Assembly: GCF_051622035.1 (NCBI RefSeq)
Contig: NC_135366.1
Coordinates: 9,145,001 to 9,209,000, forward strand
DNA length: 64,000 bases
Reading direction: 5' to 3'
DNA from: Arctopsyche grandis
Lineage: Eukaryota > Arthropoda > Insecta > Trichoptera > Hydropsychidae
In this document: positions 23,746 to 34,619 of the stretch, piece after piece
How the letters are laid out: every line of letters begins with the position of its first letter
How positions within the stretch are numbered: the stretch's first letter is position 1
The notes under the pieces: model-generated
Database searches by the model: none
Told to the model about the DNA's origin: nothing
Seen by the model: only the letters and a program-made list of their open reading frames with translations
Made by a program: the position numbers and the translations under genes

Positions 23746-24548
23746 TTATGCTTGTGACCCCAGGTCAATCTTTTCCTATTACAGTTTGCCTGTTTATCTC
23801 ATTTTCAATGAAATGGTCCCTGCAAAATTGGCATACCTGTCCAGCTCTCTCGCAAAAATTTGATTCGAATTTGATTTGATTCTCGATTTTTCACTGGTTT
23901 GTATAAGTATTGCAAATTTTTCCATAGATATCTGCGTGGATGTTGATCGTATTTGCATTATAATGTTTACAATGCTTCTGTACAATGTTTGACCAGAGAT
24001 GCCGTATTTAATGTAAAAATATGAAATATTTATGTATTTATAATTGATATTTCTTGATCTGTATAGTAAGACGAGCGTGCATGATTGATTGAATAAAAAA
24101 AACTTCATGAATACGTAATACATACATCACCACGTAACTTCTGATTTCAAACCGTATTATTTATTCCAAAATAATAAATGTATGAATTTGCAATGATTGC
24201 AACTGGGGGTATATAGGTATTGGTATCATTAAAAAAATTCATATATTGTTACCACGTATGTACCTATATATGTAGATAAAGTAAATATCCCGAAAACTCT
24301 AATCCATAAAAGGTTAAAACATTTTTTTGGAATTATCTTCATGTTAGTATTTTAGCAATAGATCTAAATGTCAGCCCTCTACAAATACTGTTCAGCCTGT
24401 TTTTGATTATATTTCATATTAATGACACTACAAATATAAATCTAAATACCATATAGCAAGCAAACGCAGCATAGTTTGTATTTATTTAATGATATCTTCT
24501 TTCAGTACCATATTCAGCTGTTTCCTAGTTATAATTATTTTATACAAT

Positions 24549-25110
24549 ACTAGTGGTTTTACTCGGCTTCGCTCGCTATTTGTAATATAAACCGCTTAAA
24601 AATGACTAATCTAATAGTAACCATTTTATTAAATTTATTTGAATAGTTTTATTTTATATAAATTTATTTGAATACTCATTTGTTTTTTTTTAATAAATTG
24701 ACTGTCACGAACAAACAAACATATATACTAAGTCTCTTTCGAAATTATATGTATACCAGAATCCGGTGCCCCCCCCGCCCCCCGGCGCCTTCGCCCTCGG
24801 CGCCGTCGCTCCCGATGCCTCCCGGAGCCTTTGCCCCCGGAGCATTCGCCCCCGGAGCATTCGCCCCCGGAGCATTCGCCCCCGGAGAATTCGCCCCCGG
24901 AGCCTTCGCCCCCGGAGCCTTCGCCTCCGGTGTCCCCGGCGCCTTCGCCCCCGAGGATTTCGAATCTTTTCAATCGAAAAAACTCGAATCCGCACCTATG
25001 AATTGAAAAAAAAAAATCGAATGTGTTGTCTACAAACCAAAGAACGAAGGTTCCATATACGCATACATACATACATATATGCAAAGTCTCTTTCGAAATT
25101 ATATTTTAGA
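24549..25110 (+). repeat. interspersed repeat family C with GC-rich insert
   Basis: It starts ACTAGTGGTTTTACTCGGCT, followed by TCGCTCGCTATTTGTAATAT. It includes AACAAACAAACATATATACT, CTCTTTCGAAATTATATG and AAAAAATCGAATGTGTTG. Other copies lie at 3071-3262 (minus) and 60803-61037 (minus). A 15-bp minisatellite interrupts it at 24765-24955. No coding function is supported. Confidence 0.65.
24765..24955. repeat. GC-rich 15-bp minisatellite
   Basis: About nine degenerate units of GGAGCATTCGCCCCC (variants GGAGCCTTCGCCCCC and GGAGAATTCGCCCCC). Because 15 is a multiple of three, several frames stay open and give Pro/Ala/Gly- or Arg-rich peptides. These are artefacts of the repeat. It is far more GC-rich than its flanks. 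Confidence 0.9.
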
Positions 25111-25379
25111 TTATATGATTGTCCTTAAAACTGAAAACTCAATTCAAAATATTAAATTTTATGTCAAAGTTTTCTGGATTGATATCAATGTATGCACCGC
25201 ATCATACGTCGCACGAAAGAAGTACATAATTGATATTTTTTTCGCTTTTATTTTAAATTTTCATTACAAAATAATCCAAACATCTCGCGAGTCATTCGAA
25301 CCAGCCGCACCGAGAGTGAATATTATTTATTTATACAGCGTACCTTATATAACTGTTTGCGAAATGTATTATATCGGAC

Positions 25380-25710
25380 CTTGATACGTCGACATTAATT
25401 GCTATATTAAAAATTGCCGCGTAGGTGAAGAAGAAAAAAACGGAGAAACGTGATCCGTAGAAGGAGGAAAAGAAGACGAAGAAAAAAAAAGCAACCGATG
25501 CGAGTAAACAGTTTTCAGTGGAGCCTCTTGACCTCTTCGAGAGAGACTCAGAGCTGCACAATATGAAGGTTGGAATGCCCGCGGCATGGAGCGGCCAACA
25601 ATCGACCCGCGAGCCGGTCATTTGAGCGGATTATCCGAGTGTCAATCAATCAGAACGAGATTAGCGCAACTCGCCGAGATCAGAGATCGGAGAAGACGAC
25701 TCCTAAAAAA
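25380..25710. other. GC-richer non-repeat island
   Basis: A GAAGAAGAAA-rich stretch is followed by a GC-richer block near 25550-25690. It has no domain-bearing ORF and no matching repeat. It is a possible regulatory or untranslated exon region. Confidence 0.25.
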
Positions 25711-26462
25711 AAAAGTAATTTAATTAATAAATAATATTAAATTAAATTTTCGATCGCTGTTAATGTGTACTTACATATTTATTGATTTCGAGTACCTACG
25801 TGCAACGTGCGTATTGTAATTTAAGCCAAGTATTTTTACAAGTGTCGAAGTCGGCTTGTTATCTTTGTACGTAAATACATACATATTTAAGTACAAATGT
25901 ACATACATACATACATACATATATACACTTGGTATATTAAGACAGCGTGTACGCAAAAGATTTCAACAAAAAATATTGTAGTAAATTAGTCAAGTCGTGC
26001 GATGCAAATTAAAAACAGAATCTACACTGAAATTAATACGTGGGATGCTTTGGTTATATGTTCGTAGTGAACGAACGTGGAAATTTTTGTGAGCAAAATA
26101 AATCAGTAGTTCTGTTACGTAATGAAGCCATTATAAAATATCGTAATTGAATATGATTACCCACAATCATTTAATACAGTGATCTTTAAAGTCAGCCAAT
26201 TATCTTAAAGATTGTACATAAATGCGTCTCTAATGTTTAACGTATGCAGGTATGAGATTAAGCTTAGGTAAGAGTTTTATGTAGCTTACTTCAATAAAAA
26301 TGGTATAAATTGAAAAATAATCATAACTGAACCCTTCGACAGTTGGTGGAAACCTTAGTTTTTCTTTTGTATGTAAATGTAAATTCGAGTATTTATATAC
26401 ATACTTACATACATATATGTATGTACATATTTAAAAATATTGCCGATAACACGTGCTTTGAC

Positions 26463-27056
26463 CAGGGCTGTGGAGTCGGAGTCGGAGTCATGGAATCAGA
26501 GCATATCAAGCGGAGTGGTGAAAATCAACTGACTCCGACAACTTTTTATTATTTTCTTTAGTTAATAGTATGTGTCAACTAGAGTATCCAATTTTATTGA
26601 AGTAAATTCCCTAATAAATTAAAATTTTATTATTTTTTTTATAAAAATCATGAATTTAAATTACATTATAAATAAAATCTTTGAATTTGGATTTGTATTT
26701 GGATGTGTTGTGGGAACAAACCGATAATTTCCTCCATCTCATACTTTTTTTAAAAGCCTTTTTATTCTCATTTTTCTCACTTATTTATTTGTATATGAAA
26801 TTCATACACAAATACTATTAATGTACTTACTATTTATTTATACCTATTTTATTACCAATAATTCTATAAATTGGGTTACATGCTAATTAATTGTTAGTGT
26901 TACTTTCTAATTTTTTATATTTTGAAAATCGCTATTATTTTTATCACTTACCATTTTATACGTTGCCCAGAAAAGTCGATCTTACTGAAATCGTTCAAGT
27001 TGGAGCCAGAGTTTGGAGTTGGAGTCGGTAAATTTTGAACCGACTCCACAGACCTG
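26463..27056. mobile_element. hAT-type non-autonomous element
   Basis: It starts CAGGGCTGTGGAGTCGGAGT and ends with the complement of CAGGTCTGTGGAGTCGG. This end sequence, rich in GGAGTCGG, is widespread among animal hAT elements. GAGTCGGAGTC repeats occur at both ends. The 8-bp flanks (GCTTTGAC and GTTTCAGC) match poorly. The interior of about 590 bp is AT-rich and non-coding. Confidence 0.7.
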
Positions 27057-27059
27057 GTT

Positions 27060-28990
27060 TCAGCTTACCTGCATCTCATCATCCTATATATTATATAAAC
27101 ACGTTATGAAATAATGTTTTAAGTATATTGCAATATTTAGTACACGCAATTTGTAAATTTGCGGTTAAAACAAAGCTTTCGTTTTTGTTAATAAATTATC
27201 TGTAAGCCGAAATATGTGAATATGCTACTTAACCGCTAATTTCTGCAATAAAATATTTAAGCACGTGATTTTAAGCTTTTTCCTAAAATATTGAAACCAG
27301 TAATTGTATAAATAAGCCGTTAAATGCGATTTTTTGTACTATGTAAAATTAACTCCTATTTTTTATTGGAAAAGTTTTCATATTTACTTAGTATTTGCGA
27401 ATTTTTTCAATTTCATCATGGTTATAGTAAAATTAGAACATACACAAGTCTATAAAAAAATACTTACGTTGGTAAAAACTTAACTAACCTTTAATATTTT
27501 TTTTATTTTGTTTCAATGTCAGAAGGATAAAAAGAGTAATGCTTATTTGCACTAAAAAATAGTAAAAAATAAATTTTTAAAACATGCTAAAATCGATAAA
27601 TCATTTTTGCCAAATCTGACATACATAAGTACTTCTTCGAAACTAAAGACATGTACGTCTAATGTTTATTGAATATACATTCATATGTACATCTACAAAA
27701 ACGTATGTCGACCTTTGCTTTTTGAAAAATTTCCACTCCTTGCTTTTGGCCGTCTGAGCTTTTTCAATGCATTTAATAGGACCAATATGTAAACACGCAA
27801 GCAAAAAATAGGCGTGGCCAAATAAAAAGGAGTTGAAAAAGGATTCGAGATTGGTCGTTAGGTCGTTATTGGATGATTTGGTCCAGTGGAGCAGGAAGCT
27901 GTGCTGCGTCACGCCGGCCACAAATTGACTCGTCGAAAAGGGTAAAGTAAAACAAATTTGATCCGGTTTTTAAATATTAATTTACATAAACGTTTCTCAT
28001 TGTGTCGCTGTCTATCCGTAAGCGTTCAAGAACTTATTATAATAATAACTGTAATTCTACGAATTTGTCGCGATTGATTTTCCCCGGGATACGACACGCT
28101 CGATATGCAATAGCATAATTTGTGCAATATTAAGCGAAGCAAAGTCGTGAACATCTCATTCGGAAAGTTCATAAAACATTGATTAAAAAATGTGGGACAA
28201 CCCTAAAGGATTTCGATTTAACACTAACGTAATTTATCGGTTTTTAGCGTCAGTGTAAAAAAATGCGTAATATCCCAATGTGGGTATACCTGGTCCGGCT
28301 CTGGCTAAATCGATTTTGCTCCGGCGATCCACCCGACCCTGATCAGTTTCGCCCCTCAAAGGATATCTCATTTAACGAATCTCTTTCCTGTTTAGGATAC
28401 GTCGGTGTGTCCTGACGCCCTTCACCCGACGAGATCAGAAAAAAGCCTCCGTGGAAAACCCATTTGGAGCTAGTTTAAGCTCGCGTGGAAAAATCGCGGT
28501 AATTGAAACGTCCCGACACAAGGAGACCCAGACACGCTTTTTTGAACTTTTTTCGAAATAATAATAAATTTATTTCTACCGAAAAAAAACTACAAACAAA
28601 CGCGCACGGTAGCTAATAAGGTAAAGGTCGTTTTGAGAAAGCATGTAATTGCTTTCAAGGATTACTTAAAAACATCTATAAAATAAAGCGTTAAGATTTA
28701 AATTTATTCCGAGAGAATTCTTCAAGCACGTGTCAATTAAATGCGATGGTGCTAATTCAATTAAAATGTAAAGGTGTTATGTTGAAGCTTCGGTAAAATA
28801 ACTCAATTATAACCTATATGGTAAAATATTCATATGTGAACATTTCACTTCAACATTTCTTCTGTTTATAAAATACATATATTTTAACAGCATACTCGTA
28901 TCTATTATAAGAATGTAAATATAAATACTGTGGCATATTTTTGGTGAAAAGCGAAAAAATCAAAAATTACGAAATTAGCTTGACAAATGA
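27060..28990. other. non-coding DNA with GC-richer patches
   Basis: No gene is recognised. AT-rich sequence to about 27640 is followed by patches of higher GC (27870-27930 and 28280-28530) that match no repeat family here. They are candidate host regulatory sequence. Confidence 0.35.
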
Positions 28991-29494
28991 GAACATATGG
29001 TTGAAAATTGCTTAAATTTGCCTCCTGGGTGGCAAAAGGAACGTTGCGATTTTGCGAAGGTCTTTATCATCGCGTTTTATTTAGCCAAAGACCAAATTTT
29101 GCCTTTTAAGGACTTGTCGAAAAAAATTGTCGAAAATTACCTTGACGATTGCATGTCGCGTTCGTTGCAATTTTTTATTATTAAAGATGCACTTTATTTT
29201 CAATCGAAAAATGTCTGGTTTTTTTGTATACTCATTCAATGGAAAGGTGAATATTTTTAAAATAAAATAACATTTTATAATATGTGAATATAGTTGCTTA
29301 CACATACATACATATGATTAAATGACTACTGTAATTTATGTATTTTAATTTTGTTAAAAGTATATAAAATATACAGATTCACATATTTTGGAATCATAGC
29401 TTTTAAATAGGTACATATAAAAATATTTAATACAGCCCAAAATATCAAGAGCTTATCTTACGTCAAATGATAAAATATCATTCAGAAAGTACAT

Positions 29495-31609
29495 ATGTAT
29501 GGCCTGGCTATGGACTGGCGCCAAATGTACCTCATGAATACTGGTGATGCTGTTGAATTTTTGTATAACACACTATATAATATTTTTGACAGTTATGTTC
29601 CTCGGTTCATCAGTTATCCTAATTTAGAACTACATCGTCGGGTTTTTCCACCGTGGTTTGGGTCCAAACTTATAACTGATGTTCGTGCAAAATGGTTGTC
29701 TCATAGAAGATGGAAACGTAGCCAATCATTTCGTGACTATGAGAAATTTCGGATTCTTAGGAAGATCGTGAAACGTGGTGTGAGTGAGCGTTATACCCTC
29801 TATCTCAAAGAGATGGAGAGTGCTATCGCTAGTAATCCTCACCACTTTTTCAGATTTATTAAGAGTAAGCATATTTCACATGGCCTTGAGCATTCGTTCT
29901 CATTTAATAATAAAAGTTGTGTCGGTCCTGAGATCGCTAAAGCTTTTGCTAGTTTTTTTAGCTCTGTATTTGATCAGAGATCACCATCCCTTGATGCTAA
30001 TTTGGCTTCCCAAATTGGTACTGAAGGTGTTATTATAGACATTCCGCGGGTCTCGCTTGGAGATGTTAGGATAGCAATTTTGAAGCTGAAAGGGTCTGTT
30101 GGGCCTGACGGTGTGCCCCCTGACGTATTAAAGGCATGCTGTAATTCGCTCTTAGAGCCTCTTCAGTTTATTTTTAACCTTATTCTGGATTCTGGTAATT
30201 ATCCTGAAAAATGGAAATTATCTAGAGTCATTCCCATTCATAAAAGTGGCTCTAAAAATGAGGTTGAAAATTACAGACCTATTGCTATCATCTCGGCTAT
30301 TCCCAAAATTTTCGATAATATCCTTCACCGTTTGATTCTTTTGCAGTTCAAAAGATTGTTGTGTGATGAGCAGCATGGTTTTTCACCATGTCGTTCCACT
30401 ACCACTAATCTTGCCTGCTTTTCATATTATACCATGTCTAAAGTTGACCGTGGACAACAAGTTGATGTAGCCTACTTTGACTTTCGAAAAGCATTTGATC
30501 TTGTCAACAATGACGCTCTTATGATCAGATTAGCTGAAGTGGGCTTTTCTCCACGTCTTCTTAAACTCTTTGCTTCTTATCTTAGTGATAGGAAGCAATT
30601 TGTTAGATATGGTATTTATGAATCTCCTTCATTTTTTACGCGATCTGGTGTAACTCAGGGGTCCACCTTAGGCCCTTTACTATTTACAATAGTCATTAAT
30701 AACCTCCCAAAAGTACTACGCAATGCTTCATGTCTCTTGTTTGCTGACGACGTTAAACTATTCTTTGCTGTTAAGGATGAGAGGCAAGCCTCTCTCCTTC
30801 AAGCTGATATTAACGCTGTTTTAGAGTTCAGTTCCAGTTTAGGGCTTGAACTGAATACTAGTAAATGTGCTATTATGAGTTATGGACGTGCGAATTCGCT
30901 CTATTGTCACGGATATTCCATTGGATCCGTATTGTTGAAGCGCGTGGAATCAATGGTCGACTTGGGTATCACTTTTGATCCTCAATTCACCTTTCACAAC
31001 CACATCAAGACAATCGCTGACGTTTCCTTTCGTCGACTTGGATTTGTCTTGAGATATGCTAGATTATTCTCCAACCCCTTGTCTTCTCGCTTGCTTTTCA
31101 ACTCGCTTGTTAGAAGTAAGCTAGAGTATAATGCAATTGTGTGGAATCCGCACGAAGCAAACTACTCTCTTATTATAGAAAAAGTGCAAAAAGCATTTCT
31201 TCGTTTTCTTTATAAGAAAGAGTATGGGTACTACCCATATCTCTATCCTACTCCTTTCCTTTTGGGCATGCTTGGGTATAATTCCCTTGAACTTCGGAGA
31301 AACTTCTCGTTAATTCGTTTCGTTCTCCAGCTATTGCGTGGTAATACGTCATGCCCGTTGTTGCTGGAACAGTTGGGACTTTATGTCCCTAATAATTATG
31401 TGCGTGGTAGACATCATCATTTAATGGTTGTACCTGCTGCTCGCACAGTTCTTTTTCGAATGGCTCCTATTCCAAGAGCTATTCGACTTCTCAATGAAAT
31501 CGTTGCTGCTGTCCCTGAATGTGATATTTTCCACCTTGGGGAGCGTAGATTGTCGGATATTATCTTAACATATTTATCTGGTAACCTGCGCTCATCATTA
31601 CTTTCTTAA
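29495..31609 (+). CDS. non-LTR reverse transcriptase, 5'-truncated ORF2
   Basis: This 704-codon frame encodes the reverse transcriptase of a LINE, which primes cDNA synthesis on nicked target DNA. It opens in the linker before the RT domain (RRVFPPWFGSKL near residue 50). Then come VGPDGVPPDVLK, VIPIHKSGSKNEVENYRPI, AYFDFRKAFDLV (near 328) and GVTQGSTLGPLLF (near 385). The catalytic box FADDVKLF sits near residue 415. The YLGI-equivalent reads DLGITFDP. The C-terminal region after the RT ends in SSLLS. The apurinic-type endonuclease domain expected upstream is absent, because the copy is truncated at its 5' end. The first ATG is therefore internal to the original protein. The palm residues and frame look intact, so it may be fairly young. 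Confidence 0.88.
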   Translation: MYGLAMDWRQMYLMNTGDAVEFLYNTLYNIFDSYVPRFISYPNLELHRRVFPPWFGSKLITDVRAKWLSHRRWKRSQSFRDYEKFRILRKIVKRGVSERYTLYLKEMESAIASNPHHFFRFIKSKHISHGLEHSFSFNNKSCVGPEIAKAFASFFSSVFDQRSPSLDANLASQIGTEGVIIDIPRVSLGDVRIAILKLKGSVGPDGVPPDVLKACCNSLLEPLQFIFNLILDSGNYPEKWKLSRVIPIHKSGSKNEVENYRPIAIISAIPKIFDNILHRLILLQFKRLLCDEQHGFSPCRSTTTNLACFSYYTMSKVDRGQQVDVAYFDFRKAFDLVNNDALMIRLAEVGFSPRLLKLFASYLSDRKQFVRYGIYESPSFFTRSGVTQGSTLGPLLFTIVINNLPKVLRNASCLLFADDVKLFFAVKDERQASLLQADINAVLEFSSSLGLELNTSKCAIMSYGRANSLYCHGYSIGSVLLKRVESMVDLGITFDPQFTFHNHIKTIADVSFRRLGFVLRYARLFSNPLSSRLLFNSLVRSKLEYNAIVWNPHEANYSLIIEKVQKAFLRFLYKKEYGYYPYLYPTPFLLGMLGYNSLELRRNFSLIRFVLQLLRGNTSCPLLLEQLGLYVPNNYVRGRHHHLMVVPAARTVLFRMAPIPRAIRLLNEIVAAVPECDIFHLGERRLSDIILTYLSGNLRSSLLS

Positions 31610-31963
31610 TTTGAATGTGATGAATGAGTGGAATCTTAATCTACTCTCTTCCATTTGGGCCTCGCTGTGATTTTATTTTTTATTCATATTTTGTTTTATT
31701 TTATTTTATTTTTTCTTTCTCTTTTGTACATTTTTATATACTATTTTAATTTTGATCAGTGTAAACAAAGAATGGGATTTATGGATTTTATTTTTAATTT
31801 TTACACTTTTGTTATTTTTTTTTTCTCTCTGAATGATGTATTATTTTCCTTTTGTTACTTTTTTTGTAATTTTATTTTACCATGTTTTCTGCTTTTGCTT
31901 TTTTCCTTTATTTACAGTTTACTTGTTTTTATATCATGTTTTTATATATTTTTCAAATGTAGG

Positions 31964-32004
31964 CCATTGTGGCGCATTAGGTTCTTCCTGTAATGCCACA
32001 ATGG
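31964..32004 (+). other. LINE 3' stem-loop
   Basis: CCATTGTGGC (31964-31973) pairs exactly with GCCACAATGG (31995-32004). The loop begins GCATTAGG and ends CCTGTAAT. It lies just before the (AAAT)n tail. In related elements such 3' structures are recognised by the reverse transcriptase. The SINEs here carry the same layout with a different stem. Confidence 0.85.
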
Positions 32005-32014
32005 TCCAAAACTA

Positions 32015-32015
<1 letters not shown>

Positions 32016-32050
<35 letters not shown>

Positions 32051-32052
32051 AT
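32016..32052 (+). repeat. (AAAT)n LINE tail
   Basis: About nine AAAT units form the 3' tail of the LINE. Such short tandem tails replace poly(A) in several LINE clades. Confidence 0.85.
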
Positions 32053-32930
32053 GTAATTTCAAAATGAATGATAAGCATTTAATTTTTTTTAATATTTACT
32101 TTTTCCCCCACGTTTCTATTATACATAGATATGTACATACATACATACATATATATTTTCATGATGAAAAATGTAAGCTAGGGACAATTTATTTATTTTA
32201 TTTAAAAATATTTGGGGAAGGCGGCAAAGCAGATGTACCCAAAAAATGTGTTAATACATAAAGTAGTATAGAAGTACATATACATATAAAATAAGATCAA
32301 AAAAAAAAAAAAAAGATCAAAAAACACAGAAAATCGAAAAAAAGTATATAAAGAACTCAAAATAGAGGAAAATAAAATAAACAAGAGAAAATACAAAAGA
32401 CACACTTAAAAGGAAGAACTACAAAAACCCATTTATAATATTTTAAGGAAATCATCAAGTATATTCTTAAAAAGATTTAAGTTACTAATTCAAAAATAGA
32501 GTATTCCAAATTTTAGCAACTTGAATATTTTGTAATAATTATATTTTTGGAGTCGGAGAATATGACCTATCAGATATTCATGTTGTTAAATTGTGTTATT
32601 GTTAAACGTGAGGAGGTTTATCATAGTACAATTGTAATGTTTAATTATAAGTTCATGTACTTCAGAGTCCTTCTCATACTTCTCGTCCCAAAGTGGAAAT
32701 ATCCATTATTTATAATATCTTATCATATGAAAGTGATTTTTGTAATCATTTTTTGGGCCTTTTCCAAATAAACAACGTCTTTTTTTAAAATAATGGTTCG
32801 AAATGGAGTAAATCAAGTATTGGTTCAAACATTTTATTTGGTCTAATATTTCCAATTTATTTTGAAAACATGTAATAGCCATCGGTAAATAAGTTAAAGT
32901 GAAAGTTCAAAGCAGTGTATATGTCACAGT
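32053..32930. other. AT-rich non-coding DNA
   Basis: No gene seen. Contains a (CATA)n run near 32130 and purine-rich sequence around 32290-32400. Confidence 0.5.
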
Positions 32931-32932
32931 GA

Positions 32933-33221
32933 AATTATGCATATTTCAAGTGAAAATATATTTTCACTGACGTTTCAGTGAAATCATAACCAGTTATATT
33001 TTCAGGGTTGGTTTTATTCATTTAAGATTAGATTTTTAAGGTTGGTATTATTTAAGGGTTAAGATAGGTTAGGTTAAGTAAGGGTTGGCCCTATTCATTT
33101 AAGATTGGGTTGTTAGGGTTGAATTTAAAAAGTTAAACGTTGTAAATTCATTGTTTGATACATTTTCACTGATTGAATTGGTGAAAATATATTTTCTCTT
33201 GAAATATGCTTTCACTGTTAC
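32933..33221. mobile_element. MITE family D (TTAGG-like core), copy 2
   Basis: The ends are GTCACAGTGAAATT and CTTTCACTGTTAC, with ATTTCAAGTGAAAATATATT repeated in inverted form inside both. The core has GGTTAAGATAGGTTAGGTTA. It is colinear with 16167-16461 and 46532-46818. Non-coding. Confidence 0.8.
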
Positions 33222-33299
33222 GTAAATACAATAAATAATATTGCGTGCGTTACGAAAACGTACGATTCCCTTTAAAAAGTGTTAAATATATACCACATT

Positions 33300-33680
33300 T
33301 GTGCCACAATAACGCATGTAATTCCCGTTCCCATTCCCGTTCTCGTTCCCGTTGCTGTTCCCTTTCCCGTTCTTGTTCTCGTTCCCATTTGTCGGAAAAA
33401 CGCAGGCAGCGAACACATTTGAAATTATTCGATTATTTGTTTATTTTACCCTAACAATGCATGTCGTGACGCGAAAATATTTGAAATTATTGCGTTGAAA
33501 TGCCACTCATTCCCGTTATTCCCGTTTCCGTTCCTGTTTTTGGCCGATTTTTTTTCACAGTAAGCTTCCCGGACATGTATACAATAAATCCTGAAAGTTC
33601 CATCGTTCCATCGTACAATAACGCATGCAATTCCCGTTCCCGTTCCCGTTTCTCGATGCGTTTCGATAAGTGAATGTTTC
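33300..33680 (+). repeat. interspersed repeat family A, rearranged copy
   Basis: Two runs of CCCGTT/CCCATT-type hexamers lie at 33320-33390 and 33625-33655. Between them are TTTGTCGGAAAAACGCAGGC and the core TTCCCGGACATG, AATCCTGAAAGTTCCATCG. The head-like segment CACAATAACGCATG occurs twice, so the copy contains a partial duplication. Confidence 0.65.
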
Positions 33681-33954
33681 AGTTTCAAATTAATACTTAA
33701 TATTCAAATTAAATTATAGTAAAGTATATGAACGCATACGTGATAGACATACAAACATTGATTTATATACATATGTAGGATTGTTATGAGTGGTACGTAA
33801 TGTCAGGTTGGTATGAGTGGTATGTAATATTTTTGTACGTTGGCATGCGTGCGCGCAAGTCGGTTACCAACGTAAACATTTCCTTAACTACACACTGGCG
33901 CTTCGTACTTTCGCGTCGATAAAATCATAATTACGAATATTATTATTAAGAGGT

Positions 33955-34076
33955 TTTATCCCGTTTTTATTCACAGTAATCTTCCCGGACATGCATACAA
34001 CAAATCCTGAAAGTTCCATCGTAATCGATTCAGCGGCTTAAGAGCCTATTTGAGACAGACAGACAGACAAACATTG

Positions 34077-34153
<77 letters not shown>
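33955..34153 (+). repeat. interspersed repeat family A, 3' end with (TA)n
   Basis: It carries the family core (TCTTCCCGGACATGCATAC, AATCCTGAAAGTTCCATCGT) and the 3' run GAGACAGACAGACAGACAAAC. A (TA)n tract of about 75 bp follows. The tract touches the left edge of the palindrome at 34153. Confidence 0.7.
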
Positions 34154-34157
<4 letters not shown>

Positions 34158-34331
34158 AAGATGATTTTAAGATTAGCACCATTTCAAAAATTATGTTAAT
34201 GATTATTATATTCAATTAAAATTAAATTGCTAGCGTATATGTACGTTTAAGGTGAGCTTGGTTTGGTCGAAAATGTGTATAAGTATATTATAGTGGATAC
34301 TGGCTGATTAGATATCATCGTAAATTGTACA

Positions 34332-34413
<82 letters not shown>

Positions 34414-34592
34414 TGTACAATTTACGATGATATCTAATCAGCCAGTATCCACTATAATATACTTATACACATTTTCGACCAAACCAAGCTCACCTTAAAC
34501 GTACATATACGCTAGCAATTTAATTTTAATTGAATATAATAATCATTAACATAATTTTTGAAATGGTGCTAATCTTAAAATCATCTTTAAAT
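34153..34592. repeat. perfect 440-bp palindrome
   Basis: The two halves are exact reverse complements as far as I can follow them. Arms run from 34153 (ATTTAAAGATG) to a centre in the (TA)n tract near 34372, and back out to 34592 (CATCTTTAAAT). Unique sequence such as GGTGAGCTTGGTTTGGTCG in the left arm reappears in reverse on the right. No mismatch was seen. It is either a very recent inverted duplication or an assembly artefact from a folded-back read. Confidence 0.9.
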
Positions 34593-34619
34593 CTAATCTA
34601 ACCATAGATTATAGGGTCA

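Larger units (their letters stand above)
29490..32052 (+). mobile_element. CR1/L2-like LINE, 5'-truncated
   Basis: A non-LTR retrotransposon with a long open reverse-transcriptase frame (29495-31609), a 3' UTR of about 400 bp, a 3' stem-loop (31964-32004) and an (AAAT)n tail of about nine units ending near 32052. The upstream endonuclease domain and any first ORF are missing, so the copy is truncated although the surviving frame has no stop. A short rearranged copy of the same family is nested at 39622-40313. The clade within the CR1/L2/Jockey group is not fixed. Confidence 0.88.

Noticed and set aside
24668..25006. Pro/Ala/Gly-rich frame and its Arg-rich and Gly-rich shadows on other frames
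   Set aside because: All are by-products of a 15-bp minisatellite inside a dispersed repeat; several frames are open at once and none shows a domain.
28997..29260. 87-codon frame with natural-looking composition
   Set aside because: No family recognised, no splice context and no second copy; too little to call a gene. A homology search could overturn this.
34030..34215. Minus-strand frame with repeated Ile-Tyr
   Set aside because: It is a translation of the (TA)n tract.
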